Positions 1 to 11,200 of a stretch of DNA of 64,000 nt are shown piece by piece. Location: NCBI GenBank assembly GCA_025526995.1, contig JAHLKG010000008.1, positions 62,001-126,000 on the forward strand. The letters run 5' to 3'. The notes beneath the pieces are model-generated. The model made no database searches and was not told where the DNA came from. It was given only the letters and a program-made list of their open reading frames with translations. Positions within the stretch are counted from its first letter, which is position 1; the number at the start of each line of letters is the position of its first letter. The position numbers and the translations under genes are program-made. The stretch is from Powellomyces hirtus (lineage: Eukaryota > Chytridiomycota > Chytridiomycetes > Spizellomycetales > Powellomycetaceae).

Positions 1-39
1 CCATCGAATTCTTTACTTTGAGACTCCAAAAACCACAAG

Positions 40-1456
40 ATGTCTTCTTCTCAGTCTCCCAATCTACCGGCAGTTGATAAACAGCTCCGAGATGCTTTGT
101 ATGCCAAGGTCCAGGTCTTAGAAGGACAAGCGAGAACGGATCAACAGCGCTTGGCCGAGCTTGAACAGAGCCGTGTCGGGGCCGAACAACGCTACGTCCA
201 GAATGAACAACGCTTGAACCATGTCGAGACAGAGAACACTACGCTCAAAGAGCGTCTGTCTCAGGCTGAACAGCGCCTCGTCCAAATCGAAGGAGAGAAC
301 ACTGCGCTTAAAGAGCGTTTGGCTCAAGCTGAACAGCGCTCGGCCCAAATCGAAGCAGAGAACACTGAGCTCAAGAAGCGTGTGCAGCAGCGGGTTGTCG
401 TCCTGACCCGAGACTCTACGGGACAGACTCCAAAGCCATTCGCTCCTGCACTATCATCCAGAAATTCTGAGCAAGACCTGTCAGACACGGACTTGAAGTC
501 TACGACATCTTATGCAACCGCGGAGGCTACGAGTTCCGCTGTGAGCGAATTCTCACCAACCGCTATGCCCTCACAGATGACAGGTATGTTGAATGACATA
601 TGATACACTATCAAAACCGCATCAGACCCATTAATCATTGGTGCCTATCATCGCCGTTGCAGAACAAATGTATCGTCTCTCGCTCGAACCTCAACAGCAC
701 AAGAATGAAAGCTTCGGCTCGCCCACTGCCTCGCCTGAGCATTCAAAGCGCCAAGTTTCGCCTGAAGTGAAAGGATGGTGGCAGTCAGCACCAGACGATC
801 GGTTGACGACGCTCATCGGGGAGGCTGTCGGAAAGTCGGAATCTGGGCTCCGAGCGCTCATCGCTGAGAATTTGAAGAATCTCGGTGAGGCTGAGCTCAA
901 GGAGCTCATTGTCTTTCATCTTGGGCTCAGGAGCGAGACAGAAATCGGGAAGGAACTCCAGCTGGCACGAAAAAAGGCAAACGACCCGAGGGAGTGGTGC
1001 CAAGCGATGGGAAAAGTCTTGCTCGATGAGACGTTTAGCGGGGCACAAGTCGGATCTTACATTGCTCTCGGCATCTTGTGCGAACATAAGAAGTTTACCG
1101 CACACTTGCTCCTTCAGCCGAACCCAGCGGAGCACAAAATGAGATACTTGAGGATCATGGGTCCTACCAAAGTCGATCTCAAAAATCTACCCGAAATCAC
1201 CGTCAGCGACTTCGAGAAGATAGTAAAATGGAGGCCAGGCAACAATCTCATCCTGCGTCTCGAAGATGGCTATTTCCGCTGCTTTCAGATGGGAACCAAC
1301 GAAGAAACTTGGTCCATGTTTGAGCCGCGTTTTGGTCCCGAGTGGATCAGGGAGGCTTTGAGATTGGCGGGTGCAAAGAGGCCGGATGCCTCGGATTCGA
1401 ACGGAGTCAGACCCAAGAGGCGATGCACGCAGGGCGGCAAAGCCTATACTAGGTAG
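40..1456 (+). CDS. Coiled-coil protein of unknown function (2 exons, 445 aa)
   Basis: Two exons, 40..583 and 663..1456, joined across a 79-nt intron with a GTATGT donor and a TTGCAG acceptor; the join keeps the frame. Residues about 20-120 form a charged coiled coil containing three tandem 21-residue units (each three heptads, sharing the core EN-T-LKERL), so this part grew by internal duplication. A Ser/Thr-rich linker follows. The C-terminal 200 residues look globular, with several conserved-looking Trp and Cys positions, and the protein ends in a basic tail. There is no signal peptide or membrane segment. I do not recognise the family and assign no function. A separate gene starting at the second exon is possible but less likely, because the intron signals are good. 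Confidence 0.6.
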
Positions 1457-1629
1457 ATGGTTGTGATTTTGTTTCGTGTTGGGATGGGAAAGTTTTGAAG
1501 AATGTTTGGGAAATGGTGTTGCAACGTCTTTTTTTTTGGTACTTCAGTGAATCCTTATCATCTTGTGATTTGTCCCGGAATCACTGCGTCCCAAACGTAG
1601 TTCGTATTACTGTGTAGTTTAAGTAGTTA

Positions 1630-2043
1630 GTGGCAATGTTGCTTCCACGATGTATCCACGATAGCACCTTTTTGAAAGGTAGTTTGAAAATGATGCAGGC
1701 GTTCAAGGCGTTTGGAAGCCCACCCCATCCCAGACTCATCTTCGCGGAAAAGCGCCAAGATGATTACCCCTCGTCTTTGAAGTTCTCTGCGGCCTACAAG
1801 GCGTTGGGCGTCCAGTTACGTTCTATCACTTCCCCACCGGAGCTCCAGTACATGTGTGACTAGCAAGCGGCGTACTCCACGCTGCGGGAACATTACATCA
1901 AGAATGGTTGTGTCATTCCTAAACGGGGCGAGAAGATGAGCCTTCTTCCACACCACGTGTGCGGCAGAGTGATGGAGCAACAGCCAGAGAGAGGCGAAGA
2001 GGTAGGGAAGAGGAGGATACGCGCGACCCAGCGCCTCTTGTGA
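1630..2043 (+). pseudogene. Possible degenerate coding trace interrupted by one in-frame stop
   Basis: A reading frame opens at 1630, meets TAG at 1861-1863 and continues open in the same frame to TGA at 2041-2043. The combined stretch has protein-like composition (Tyr, Pro, Lys and Cys in a balanced mix) on both sides of the stop. No family was recognised. It could be chance: 414 bases with a single stop is only mildly unusual. Confidence 0.2.
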
Positions 2044-2599
2044 TTGATTTTCATCTGTGTCGATGATGCTTCAGTCTGAAGAAAGTGTCATCGCTTCATG
2101 CGCTAAGCTGAATTGAACATACGAGGCTAAGAAGCGGCCGTGGCGCACAAGCGTGAACCCAAAAGCGCTTTCAGCAGATTAGACAGTCAGCAATCAGTCT
2201 GGTTGCCCAAACGACATGGAGATATGAGTAACATGGGGTAGTTCCTCGCGCCCGCGCCCAATCTGTGCCTAAGTGCATGTGTCTCAATGTGCGTGGCGAG
2301 TATGTCACTGTGCGTATGTGATAGTATACGTGTAGTGTGTGCTACGTCCGTATACATGTTCGGAAAGCCTAATCGAAGTCGGCCGTACCCAGCGGGCACT
2401 TTACAATAACTGGGGTCCCACATTAGATCATTTTCGAGACACTTTATGTCTTTTGGATGTTTGCGCTTATGGCCAGCCTGAGGACTCGGAGCAACGACAG
2501 GACTGTGGTATCCACCATTGTCATGTACATGCAAAGGTTGCTCAAACGGGGGCGGGCTGATCGCAATCGTCTCAGCTCCCAGACTCCTCGTAATCGCTG
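2044..2599. other. Intergenic, no supported gene
   Basis: Short open frames occur on both strands, but none has a recognisable motif, splice pattern or repeat. I see nothing to annotate. Confidence 0.5.
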
Positions 2600-3738
2600 T
2601 TATCGCCGCTTGTTGTAATAGATTGCCAACACTATGCGCACTTCAAGTTGAACGTTATTGTCTATCATGATGTCGATGTCGAAATCGTTAAACACCCATT
2701 TGATCGCATGAAACTGACTATTGAATCCTAGAAATGCGTCTGGGTCTTTGCGGATCAATTTGGCAAGCTCGTTGTGGGGCCACGGTGCAGGTAGCGTACT
2801 GGCAGCACCTTGCGGTCGCCAGTGGCTCTGATACTCAAAAAGTAGATGAGGATGTCCTCGGCGTCGGCGCCCCACAGCTTTATTGATTGCGCAGCTGCAA
2901 ACATGGCACACGAGTCGTTGATATAACCCGTGGACGCAGCGCACTCTAGCAAAAGATCCAGGTCTTCGTGGTCCTTCAGCGAGTGCCCACAAGGGTTTTG
3001 AAGGTAGTCCACCCTATTCAGTGTCCGTACCTTCCAACCCGAATCCTCGAGCGGACTGTCTCGTCTCATCAACAAAGACAAGTATGGATCCTCACCCATG
3101 TGACAATTGAACGTTTTCTGCGGATACCGTATCGTGTCGTAGCGAGACCTGAAACGGCGGCTTCCATGGCCGAGGGGTAAGCCGATAAGTCATCCAGCAG
3201 ATCCTCAAGCACTCATTGTAATAGTGCGGGTCAGCGCCCAGGACTTCTATGATCATCCATCTTCACAGCTTCCACCCTGGACGCAGCCCTCCAAAACAGT
3301 CCCTTGCGCGAACAACTTTCGGGTAAAGTCAGTAAGCCACCAGTAGGAGATCGAGAGAGCACCCTGCGTGCGGCATACTCGAACCTGCTTTGTGGTGATT
3401 GGCCCAAATGTCGGCCCACTGCTGAACGACCAGTTTCCCTCCCGATAGGCCCTCTTGCGGCATCTTCTGGTGTAAGAATTTGAGACTAAAACCGCTTGGC
3501 CTATGCAAGATGAGCCGCTTGAGCTTCGCGGAAAGGAGAGCTTGCAGCCCGACAGCCTTCAAGTTGTGAATGGTTTGTTTGCGCAGATAAGTTCGATTGT
3601 GGTTGCGGCATTGTGCAAATTCGTCAAGCAGTTTTACGGAGATATGGGGTCTGGTGAGCTCGGTTTGTGCTTCCAGTGGTTGGGTGCTTCCGCTCCAAGC
3701 ATCGTGACTCTTCTCGTCGTGTTGGCAATTGTAGAGTC
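2600..3738 (-). pseudogene. Protein-like open frames in several phases, possibly a decayed gene
   Basis: Reading the minus strand from about 3738 to 2600, open stretches follow each other in different frames (3738-3329, 3419-3231, 3099-2755, 2992-2600). Their composition is protein-like, with regular Leu, Trp and charged residues, which would suit a frameshifted relic of a larger minus-strand gene. I cannot name a family; an ankyrin-type or other solenoid protein came to mind, but no repeat consensus is clear. Introns could explain some frame changes. Low confidence throughout. Confidence 0.2.
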
Positions 3739-4091
3739 ACTACGAGGGTAGCGTTCCCATTTCGTCAAATCACGTTTGATTGATGCAGTGGGGAAGTATA
3801 GTACATAGTGAGCTGCTGGGTGAAGTATTTCCTGCGCAAGACAGGGAGAAAAATTGATTTCATACCTGAGTGTGAATGTTGACGGTCTTGCGGACACTGC
3901 TCCTGCTTCCCTCTTCTCACATGATATGCAAAGAACCAGACATTGAACGAGCGGTCAAATTCAGGGTTTGTATTCTGAACGTAACGCTCCCATTATCTGA
4001 ACCTATGTCTACTATCTATGGGATCCTAGATCCGAGTTGATGCGACCGGCACATCTTTCGAAAACATCGGAGGGAAAACCGATGAGTGGAC

Positions 4092-4557
4092 TCAGTTCTC
4101 CTTGCAGCGGAAATCATTCTCCCACAGGCCAGTGAATCGAACACCCTCGCACTTGAGATAGTTTTTGGCAAATCGGCAGATCCTCTTGGACAGCTTAGCA
4201 AACGGCCAGATCTCAACACAAAGGGTGGCCTCCTTGATACAGTGGCCGCAGGAAGCAACTACAGCGCCAAAGTCCTTGTGGATGACGTGGCCAGCGCATT
4301 CGGGGATCTTGCTATTGGGACATTGGCCTCGGGCCTCGAGACCGGCGGCAATGTCGATTTGGGTCTCTTTGAGAATGTCGAGAGCGCCGGCAGCAGCGCT
4401 CGGGAGGTCAGTGGGATCGAGGTTGGCAATGAATTCGTCACAAGGCGGAACGCTCAGCCTGGGTCAGTGTGCAGGGAGCAGCTTGAGGAACAGCTGAAAC
4501 GGTGGAGGTCGCCATGAGGGCGATGGCGGCAAAGGCGAGAGACTTGATAGCAACCAT
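4092..4557 (-). pseudogene. Small secreted cysteine-rich protein, broken by a frameshift
   Basis: From the ATG at 4557 the frame encodes a classic signal peptide: a short basic start, a hydrophobic Ala/Leu core and a likely cleavage after STVSA. After 39 codons it stops at a TGA. The neighbouring frame then stays open to a TGA at 4092-4094 and encodes a cysteine-rich mature domain (motifs PCDEF, SCGHC and further single Cys). The two frames differ by one base around 4438-4446, where a single extra T would explain the break. No intron with usable signals accounts for it. A TATA-like site lies about 110 bases upstream. Known: small secreted Cys-rich proteins are common in fungi. Not decided: natural pseudogene or a base error in the assembly. 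No homologous family was recognised. Confidence 0.6.
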
Positions 4558-4663
4558 TGTTGATCTTCGGGAGTACGGACAGTGGAGAAAGAGGAGAGGA
4601 GAACTTTGTGTTGCTGATGTGATGTTGTGTGAAGAGAATTGGGGGACAGCTGGAAACCGCTCC

Positions 4664-4680
4664 CCCTTTTATAAACGATG
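4664..4680 (-). promoter_or_regulatory. TATA-like element of the secreted-protein gene
   Basis: The minus strand reads CGTTTATAAAAGGGGG here, about 110 bases before the ATG at 4557. Spacing and sequence suit a core promoter TATA box. Confidence 0.45.
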
Positions 4681-5288
4681 CTCCGCCACGACCGTCGTCG
4701 GAGAGCCTCATCTTTTACACAAGACTGGATGGTTAGCCGTCATTAAAAGGGACACAAGGCATTGGGTCCAGAAGCAATTTGCAAGCTGATGTTGTACTTT
4801 GCGTTGGTGATCGTATTTCACCGCAAACCTTGACGCCCATCTCTGCAATCGCAAATACCTGTCACCCCATAGTCTTTTCTCAGGAACAGGAACGTCCACC
4901 ATGCAGTTGCGCGTTCGTGCCGATGTGGCTTGGATGTGGCGCTAATGTGGCGCAAAACTGCTTACGTTACAAGTGGCACAGCCTCTCCTATATCCAGGTA
5001 GGGCAGCGCTTCTGCAAACGGCGAATCTGTGAATAACGTGAGGTTCAGTTGCTGTTTGAGTGGAGCAGCTGCTGGCTGAACAAAGGGAAATCCCCACAAC
5101 TTCCACATCTCATTTCCAACCGGCACGGCATCCCGCAGAGGACAGGGAGAATACATTAGAGAGGCTGCCAGAAGTAAAGTCTCGCACATATCACCTGGCG
5201 GTTGCCTGCTCTTTCACACGCCCACGCACTTTTCGCCTGATCTCGCCCTGCAAACCCTTTCGAGCGACCCAAGATCTCCTGCAACGAC
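4681..5288. other. Intergenic, between the divergent secreted-protein gene and GCN1
   Basis: This stretch separates two divergently transcribed genes and must hold the GCN1 promoter. No clear TATA box or other element was found on the GCN1 side. Confidence 0.5.
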
Positions 5289-8200
5289 ATGGGCAAACCC
5301 GTCGACGACGATGAACTTCCGACAAACCAGCGACTGGGGGGCATGGGTGGCGACGACGAGGATGACCACATGCTGTCCACCCTGACCACCGAACAACTCG
5401 ACCTGCCTTGGAATGAGTTCCTCCCGCACGTGTTTGTTCCCGGAGTAGGAGCATCAAGCACCAACCGACGAACGGCGGTCTTGAGAGGGACTTCCAAGAA
5501 ACTGGGAACAGAAGGTGCGATCTCTGGTCCGGGGTTCTAGATTGTCGAGGAGGAATCGCAAGAGACTGACCGGCGGAATTCCCCTTCATAGAGCTCGCGG
5601 ATGCACAACTCCCGCTGGTGGTGCAACAGCTACTCTTCACGGTACCGCGATACCACGACCTTGCATCGCGCCACGCCGTCCATGCTGTGTTGGAAGCATT
5701 GTACGCGAAAGGCAGCAAGGCTCATGGTCCTGTCGATGCCCCGTTTGTGAAGGGAACCGCCAAGCTCATTGAACGAGAACTGAAAGGAAACATGTTCGTG
5801 AAACCTGGTAGTGCCGCAAATTGCCAAATAAAACAGCCCTTTAACATCTTTACTCTCCTGACCTCATATAGCTACGGATGGTCTCCTGTCACTCTTTTCA
5901 ACTTCTCGAGCTGGACTGCTCTCCTTATTCGATCTTGTCTCTCAGCAAAGTCGACCGCAACGGTGGAGACGTTTACAGCTTCAGCTGCGTGGAAAACACT
6001 CGTTGCGCTTCACACATCTCTGCTCGACGCAATGGGTGCCTCGGATGGATGCAAAAGCGACCTCTTGTTTCGAAGGGCTGAGGCTATGACCAAGCGATCC
6101 GTTGGCATTGCCGGGCCGGAGGGTGTGAGCATTGTCCTCAAAACGCTTCTGACTCCGACATTCATAGAAGGAAACGATGGATACAAGCCTTGTGTGTTTG
6201 TTGGGATCTGTCTCAGTACATTGACCGGAACAGGAGGTGATGCAGTCTTCAAACGATACCAGGTGCGTCGTGCGAGTCTACATTGATCCCAGACATGACC
6301 ATCACTAATCGTGCATTACAGGGCGATGTGATGAATGTTTATCTGAAAGCAGTCATGCCTTCTCGAACCGCGGTCCCAACAGCTCACCTCTCTTCCCTAC
6401 GTCCCTTCTTCCGTAAAGCCATCGATCTGGAGACATTCCGAAAAAGCGTTCTACCGTCAAGCGAGCGGCTTCTATTGCGATCGCCCGAGGTTGTGATTAA
6501 AGTCCTTGATTACACCTTGCGATGTGTAGAATTTGACGTGTCGGAGATTTTCCGCGAGAAATTTGCCGATAATCTACTTAACAACATGCGATCCACCAAT
6601 CAGCTGGTCCGACAAGACGCGTCCAGTCTGTTTGCCACCCTTTGCAGCAAAAGTGAAGATGAGAAAGAATCCACTAAGGTTGCGGAACTTCTCCTCAAGA
6701 CTATCACTGGGAAAGGCCCGTCTGTTGAACAGCGACAGGCCTATTACACTGCCATCAGCCGGCTGGCGTCTCTTCCCCAAGTCTCGAAAAGGATTGTCGA
6801 AGGAGCCGCTCCTCTGGTTACCAAAGAGTCCAACGAGATTGGTCTTCAGATCCTACTGCAGGCTGTTGCTGTACATTTGCGTGCTTACCTTTCCTCGCCA
6901 TCACCAGATGTCAAAGTCGTTGCGGCGGCTGTGGCATTCGTGAAGGCTGGTGTCAACGATAGCAAGTCTGCCACGCGACGCGCTTTTTTGATGCTGGTAG
7001 CCACCGCTATCAAAGGCGACACAGCAAAGGTTCTTGGCGCTGGAATAAACGATATTGACGACGCTGTGAGAAAAGTGGTGGACCGCGTTTCCGCCGCTGG
7101 TGTTGCAATCCTCGATCCCAAGAAGGAGACCCCGGCGCTTGCAGAAGCGTTTACCGCAATGAGATGGATTCAAGAGATTGATATTGATCGAGGTGAGTAT
7201 TCCCCGACCCATTTTCGTCGCATTCCGGAGGCTGACAGTATCTTTGAAGGAATTGACTCGAGCTCCACTGCATTTTTTGGCAAATTGCTTTCGAACAAAT
7301 CGTTCACGCTGAACGGCAAATTCTACGGCAAGCTCTTGCACACGGCAGAAGAGCAAATCTTGTTTGTCCGCGTTGTCTTGGCATTCGTAGAACACGATCT
7401 GTGGTACACCCAAATAGGTGCTACGGACAATGCTTCCGATAAGAAGCCGCTCGCGGCTGCGCTCGTCTGGGGCTTGGTGGAATCAAGGCACTACCAGGTT
7501 CGGCAAGAGGCCTTCGCGGGTGTGTCTCGCATGATGGCCACAGGGAAACCAGAGCTTCTGACGCGGCTAGTAAAATTGGTCCGCATTGGTCTCGGCAACT
7601 TGATCGTCGAGGGAGGTCACAATGCCCGGGATCCCAAAGGCTGGATCGGGAAGCTGTCAAGGAGCTCTGACACCATCGGTCACAAAGTGTATGCAGCTCT
7701 TTGCGCCGTACTGCCAACCATATCGGAGGAGCACGGCGATGCTGCCTGGAAGTCGGCAATCGAAGATGGGTTGATGGAGGTGGCAGTCGTTGCATGCCAT
7801 CCCGTCGTCACTGAGATCATGGGTGACGATGTATGGATCAGGCTGTGTTTCCGTGCCGGCACTGGACCTCAAATTGTCGGGCAGAAAGTTTCTGCTTATG
7901 TTCAGAGATGGCTGATTGAGGGCCAAGGCGAGGACGTCAGCGAAGGTGGAACAAAGGACAGCGTTGCGGAAAGCTTCCGCCAAGCGACGCTGGCCACTGT
8001 CGCTCTCTTTACCGACATTGCGACAGAGGGTGTCATCTCTGAGGCGCTGCCGTGGTGCCTCAAGGCCATGGACAACGAGGCGGTTCAAAATCTGAAACCA
8101 AGTGATGTGGACATCTGGGCGACTCCTGCGGGCACACTCTTCTTTGATCCCGCGGCCAAGAAAGGTGGCAATGTCAACGACCGCCCGAAGACCGCCGAGG

Positions 8201-11200
8201 AGAAATGGGAGCTGGAACTCAAGAAGGAGCTGCAGAAGAAGGGCAAGGCTGCTTCGGGCAAAGCGGACGTGAAACTCACCAAAGCTGAAAAAGACGCGCA
8301 GCAACAACAACTTGCGAAGGAGGCAGAAATTCGTGTGAAGGTCGATGGACTGCGCCAACAGCTGTTGGTCGGCCTGAATGTCCTGCAAGCTATCGTTGAC
8401 GGTGTTCGACGGAGCGTTGGTGAAGATGCTCGCGAGGCTTTCGGCTATTGGGTAGGCCGAATCGTTCGTGTGCTTCTACACGGTGTCATTGCCCGGGAGC
8501 TTGTTGCTGTCAAAAACGGCGTGACCACTTCTGGCGGAGCTGTTTTGGCGGGCAAACAGGCGGTCGACGTGTACTGTCAGTTGGGAGAGATTGCGCAAAC
8601 GCAGTTGCAAGCCCTGACCAGACCTCCTGTTCTTGCCATGGCCACATTGCGCGCAGTTGGCGTTGTGGAGGGAGGTCAAGGCGTTCCCAACCAGTTCTGC
8701 AAAACCGGCGTCACAGGTATGAATTGCAAAGCATTCCCTCTTGAAGCCGGAATCTCACCCCGTGGGTCTTATAGCATACTTGACCTCGGTCCTCGGTGAC
8801 ATTAAGGAGCAGTACACCTCAATGGATCCCCTGGAACCTTCCGCATTCTCATACGTCTTCCCTCTGTTGCGCGCCATTGTATTACGAGAGGGACGAGTCG
8901 GTTCGCTGAAAGACCGTGATGCTGCTGACCTCACTATGGTCGCTTCGGACATTCTCCTTGCCCACTGCGGTTTGGCCAGCTCTCCCGTCGTGCCACGCTG
9001 TGGCATGGTGCAGTCGCTGCTCGAGATGCTTGAAGCTTACCCGCGTCTGCGGGGTGCCGGCCGCGAAGGATTGCTCACGCTGGCATTTGCGATCAGTACT
9101 GCTGAAGACGAGGATGACGAGGATGAAACGGACACCGAGAAAGGTAGATCGACAGCGGATGTCGGAGAAGGTGTCAGTGACGTTGTCAAGGAGCTGCTTG
9201 ACGGCTTGCTCAGTCCTGAGGAAGCTGTGCGGGAAAGCTGCTTGATGGCCTTGTCGCACCTGACGGTGCCCAGCGAGGTGTCTGAGATCTTTGACACGCG
9301 AGTTTGGACTGCCCGCTTTGACGAGCATGAGGCCATCAAAGAACAAGCTAAGACATTGTGGCATGACTGGAACGGCGATGATAGTCTCGACATTGAGCGC
9401 ATCGACAGTGTCATAAGCTTGGTGGTGCACCAAGTCGCGGCCGTGCGAGGCAGCGCTGGCCGCGCCATGTGCGGCGTCCTCACGCACCACGCAGATTCCA
9501 TCGGTGAGAAATTGGAAGATCTGTATGCGATTTACGCCAAGAAGGTCGCAATTCCGGAGCCCGAGTACGATGGCTATGGCATGGTCATCCCCGAATCCTT
9601 GAACAAGCCTGACGAGTGGGAAGCACGTGCAGGTGTCGCTTCCGCGCTGCATTCGTGTGTACCCATCCTTTCAGATCTGAACACCCTGAGGAAATTCTTT
9701 GATTTCCTGATTGAGGGTGAAGCCCTTGGAGACCGTAACGAAGCGGTTCGGAAAGCGATGCTGAACGCTGGATTGTCTGCTGCCAACGAAAGTGGCAAAA
9801 CCTATGTCCGAGAGCTGTTGGACGTCATAGATACTTATCTCTCCAAACCCGCCAATGCGTCGGAGACTCACGATCGTATCCGTGAAGCATGTGTGATCTT
9901 GTTGGGGACGTTTGCTCAACACTTGGAGGCTACGGATCCGATGATCCCTGAAGTTATCGCCAAGCTGATGGACACGCTAAAGACGCCTTCGGAAACCGTG
10001 CAGATGGCCGTGTCCGAATGTCTGCCTGCTCTCGTCAAAGTCAACAAACAAGACGCGCGCCGTCTGGTTGAGGTCCTTCTGCACCAGCTATACACGTCCC
10101 CTAAATACGGAGAACGACGAGGTGCAGCATACGGTCTCGCCGGTGTCGTGAAGGGATGTGGAATTTCAGCGCTGAAGGAATACCAGATTATGAGTAGTCT
10201 CAAAGACGCTGTGGAAGACAAGAAGCGTGTCGAGAAGCGGGAGGGAGCCGTGTTTGCATTCGAGACTCTGTCCCAAACTCTCGGACGACTGTTTGAGCCC
10301 TACGTTATCCAAATTCTGCCCTTGCTGCTCGTGTGCTTTGGAGACAACAGCCGCGAAGTCCGTGAAGCCACTGAAGATGCGTGCCGTGTCATTATGTCCA
10401 AGCTGTCGGCGCACTGTGTCAAGCTCGTTTTGCCGAGTTTGCTGAACGGACTGGAAGACCGCAACTGGAGAACAAAGACGGGAAGCTTGGATGTTTTGTC
10501 CAGCATGGCCTTCTTGGCGCCCAAGCAGCTGTCGGTCAGCTTGCCTACCGTTGTTCCTAGGATTTGCGAAGTCTTGGCAGATTCGCACGCCAAGGTGCAA
10601 GAGTCTGCGAAACAGGCTTTGAATCAGTTTGGAAACGTCATCAAAAACCCGGAAATCCAAGCATTGGTGCCGGTTCTTCTGAGCGCCCTCGTCGATCCGA
10701 ACGGCAAGACCGGTGCGGCTCTGTCTGCTCTCCTCGACACTGCTTTCGTGCATTACATTGATGCGCCGTCTTTGGCGCTCCTGGTGCCTATTTTGCAGCG
10801 TGGTCTGAGAGAACGCAGCACAGACATCAAGAAGAGAGCGGCGCAGATCATGGGCAATATGGCGTCTTTGACTGACCCGAAGGACTTGGTGCCGTACCTG
10901 GACTCTCTCATGCCCGAGTTGAAGGAGGTGCTGGTGGATCCCGTTCCCGAAGCGCGTGCTACTTCGGCAAAGGCGTTCGGTAACATGGTCGCGAAGCTGG
11001 GTGAAGAAAATTTCCCGGGCTTGGTCTCGGAGCTGTTCGGAACGCTCAAGAGCGACACCAGCGGTGTTGACCGCATCGGAGCCGCCCAGGGTCTCAGTGA
11101 AGTTCTCGCAGGTCTGGGTATCGAGCGCCTGGAAGGCCTATTGCCGGAAATTCTTGCCAACGCGGACAGTGCCAAGATCTATGTGCGTGAAGGGTTCATG

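Noticed and set aside
7193..7249. 57 in-frame bases read as GCN1 coding sequence
   Set aside because: They have a GTGAGT donor, a GCTGAC branch-like site and an AG end, and removing them joins conserved sequence, so they are an intron of a length divisible by three.
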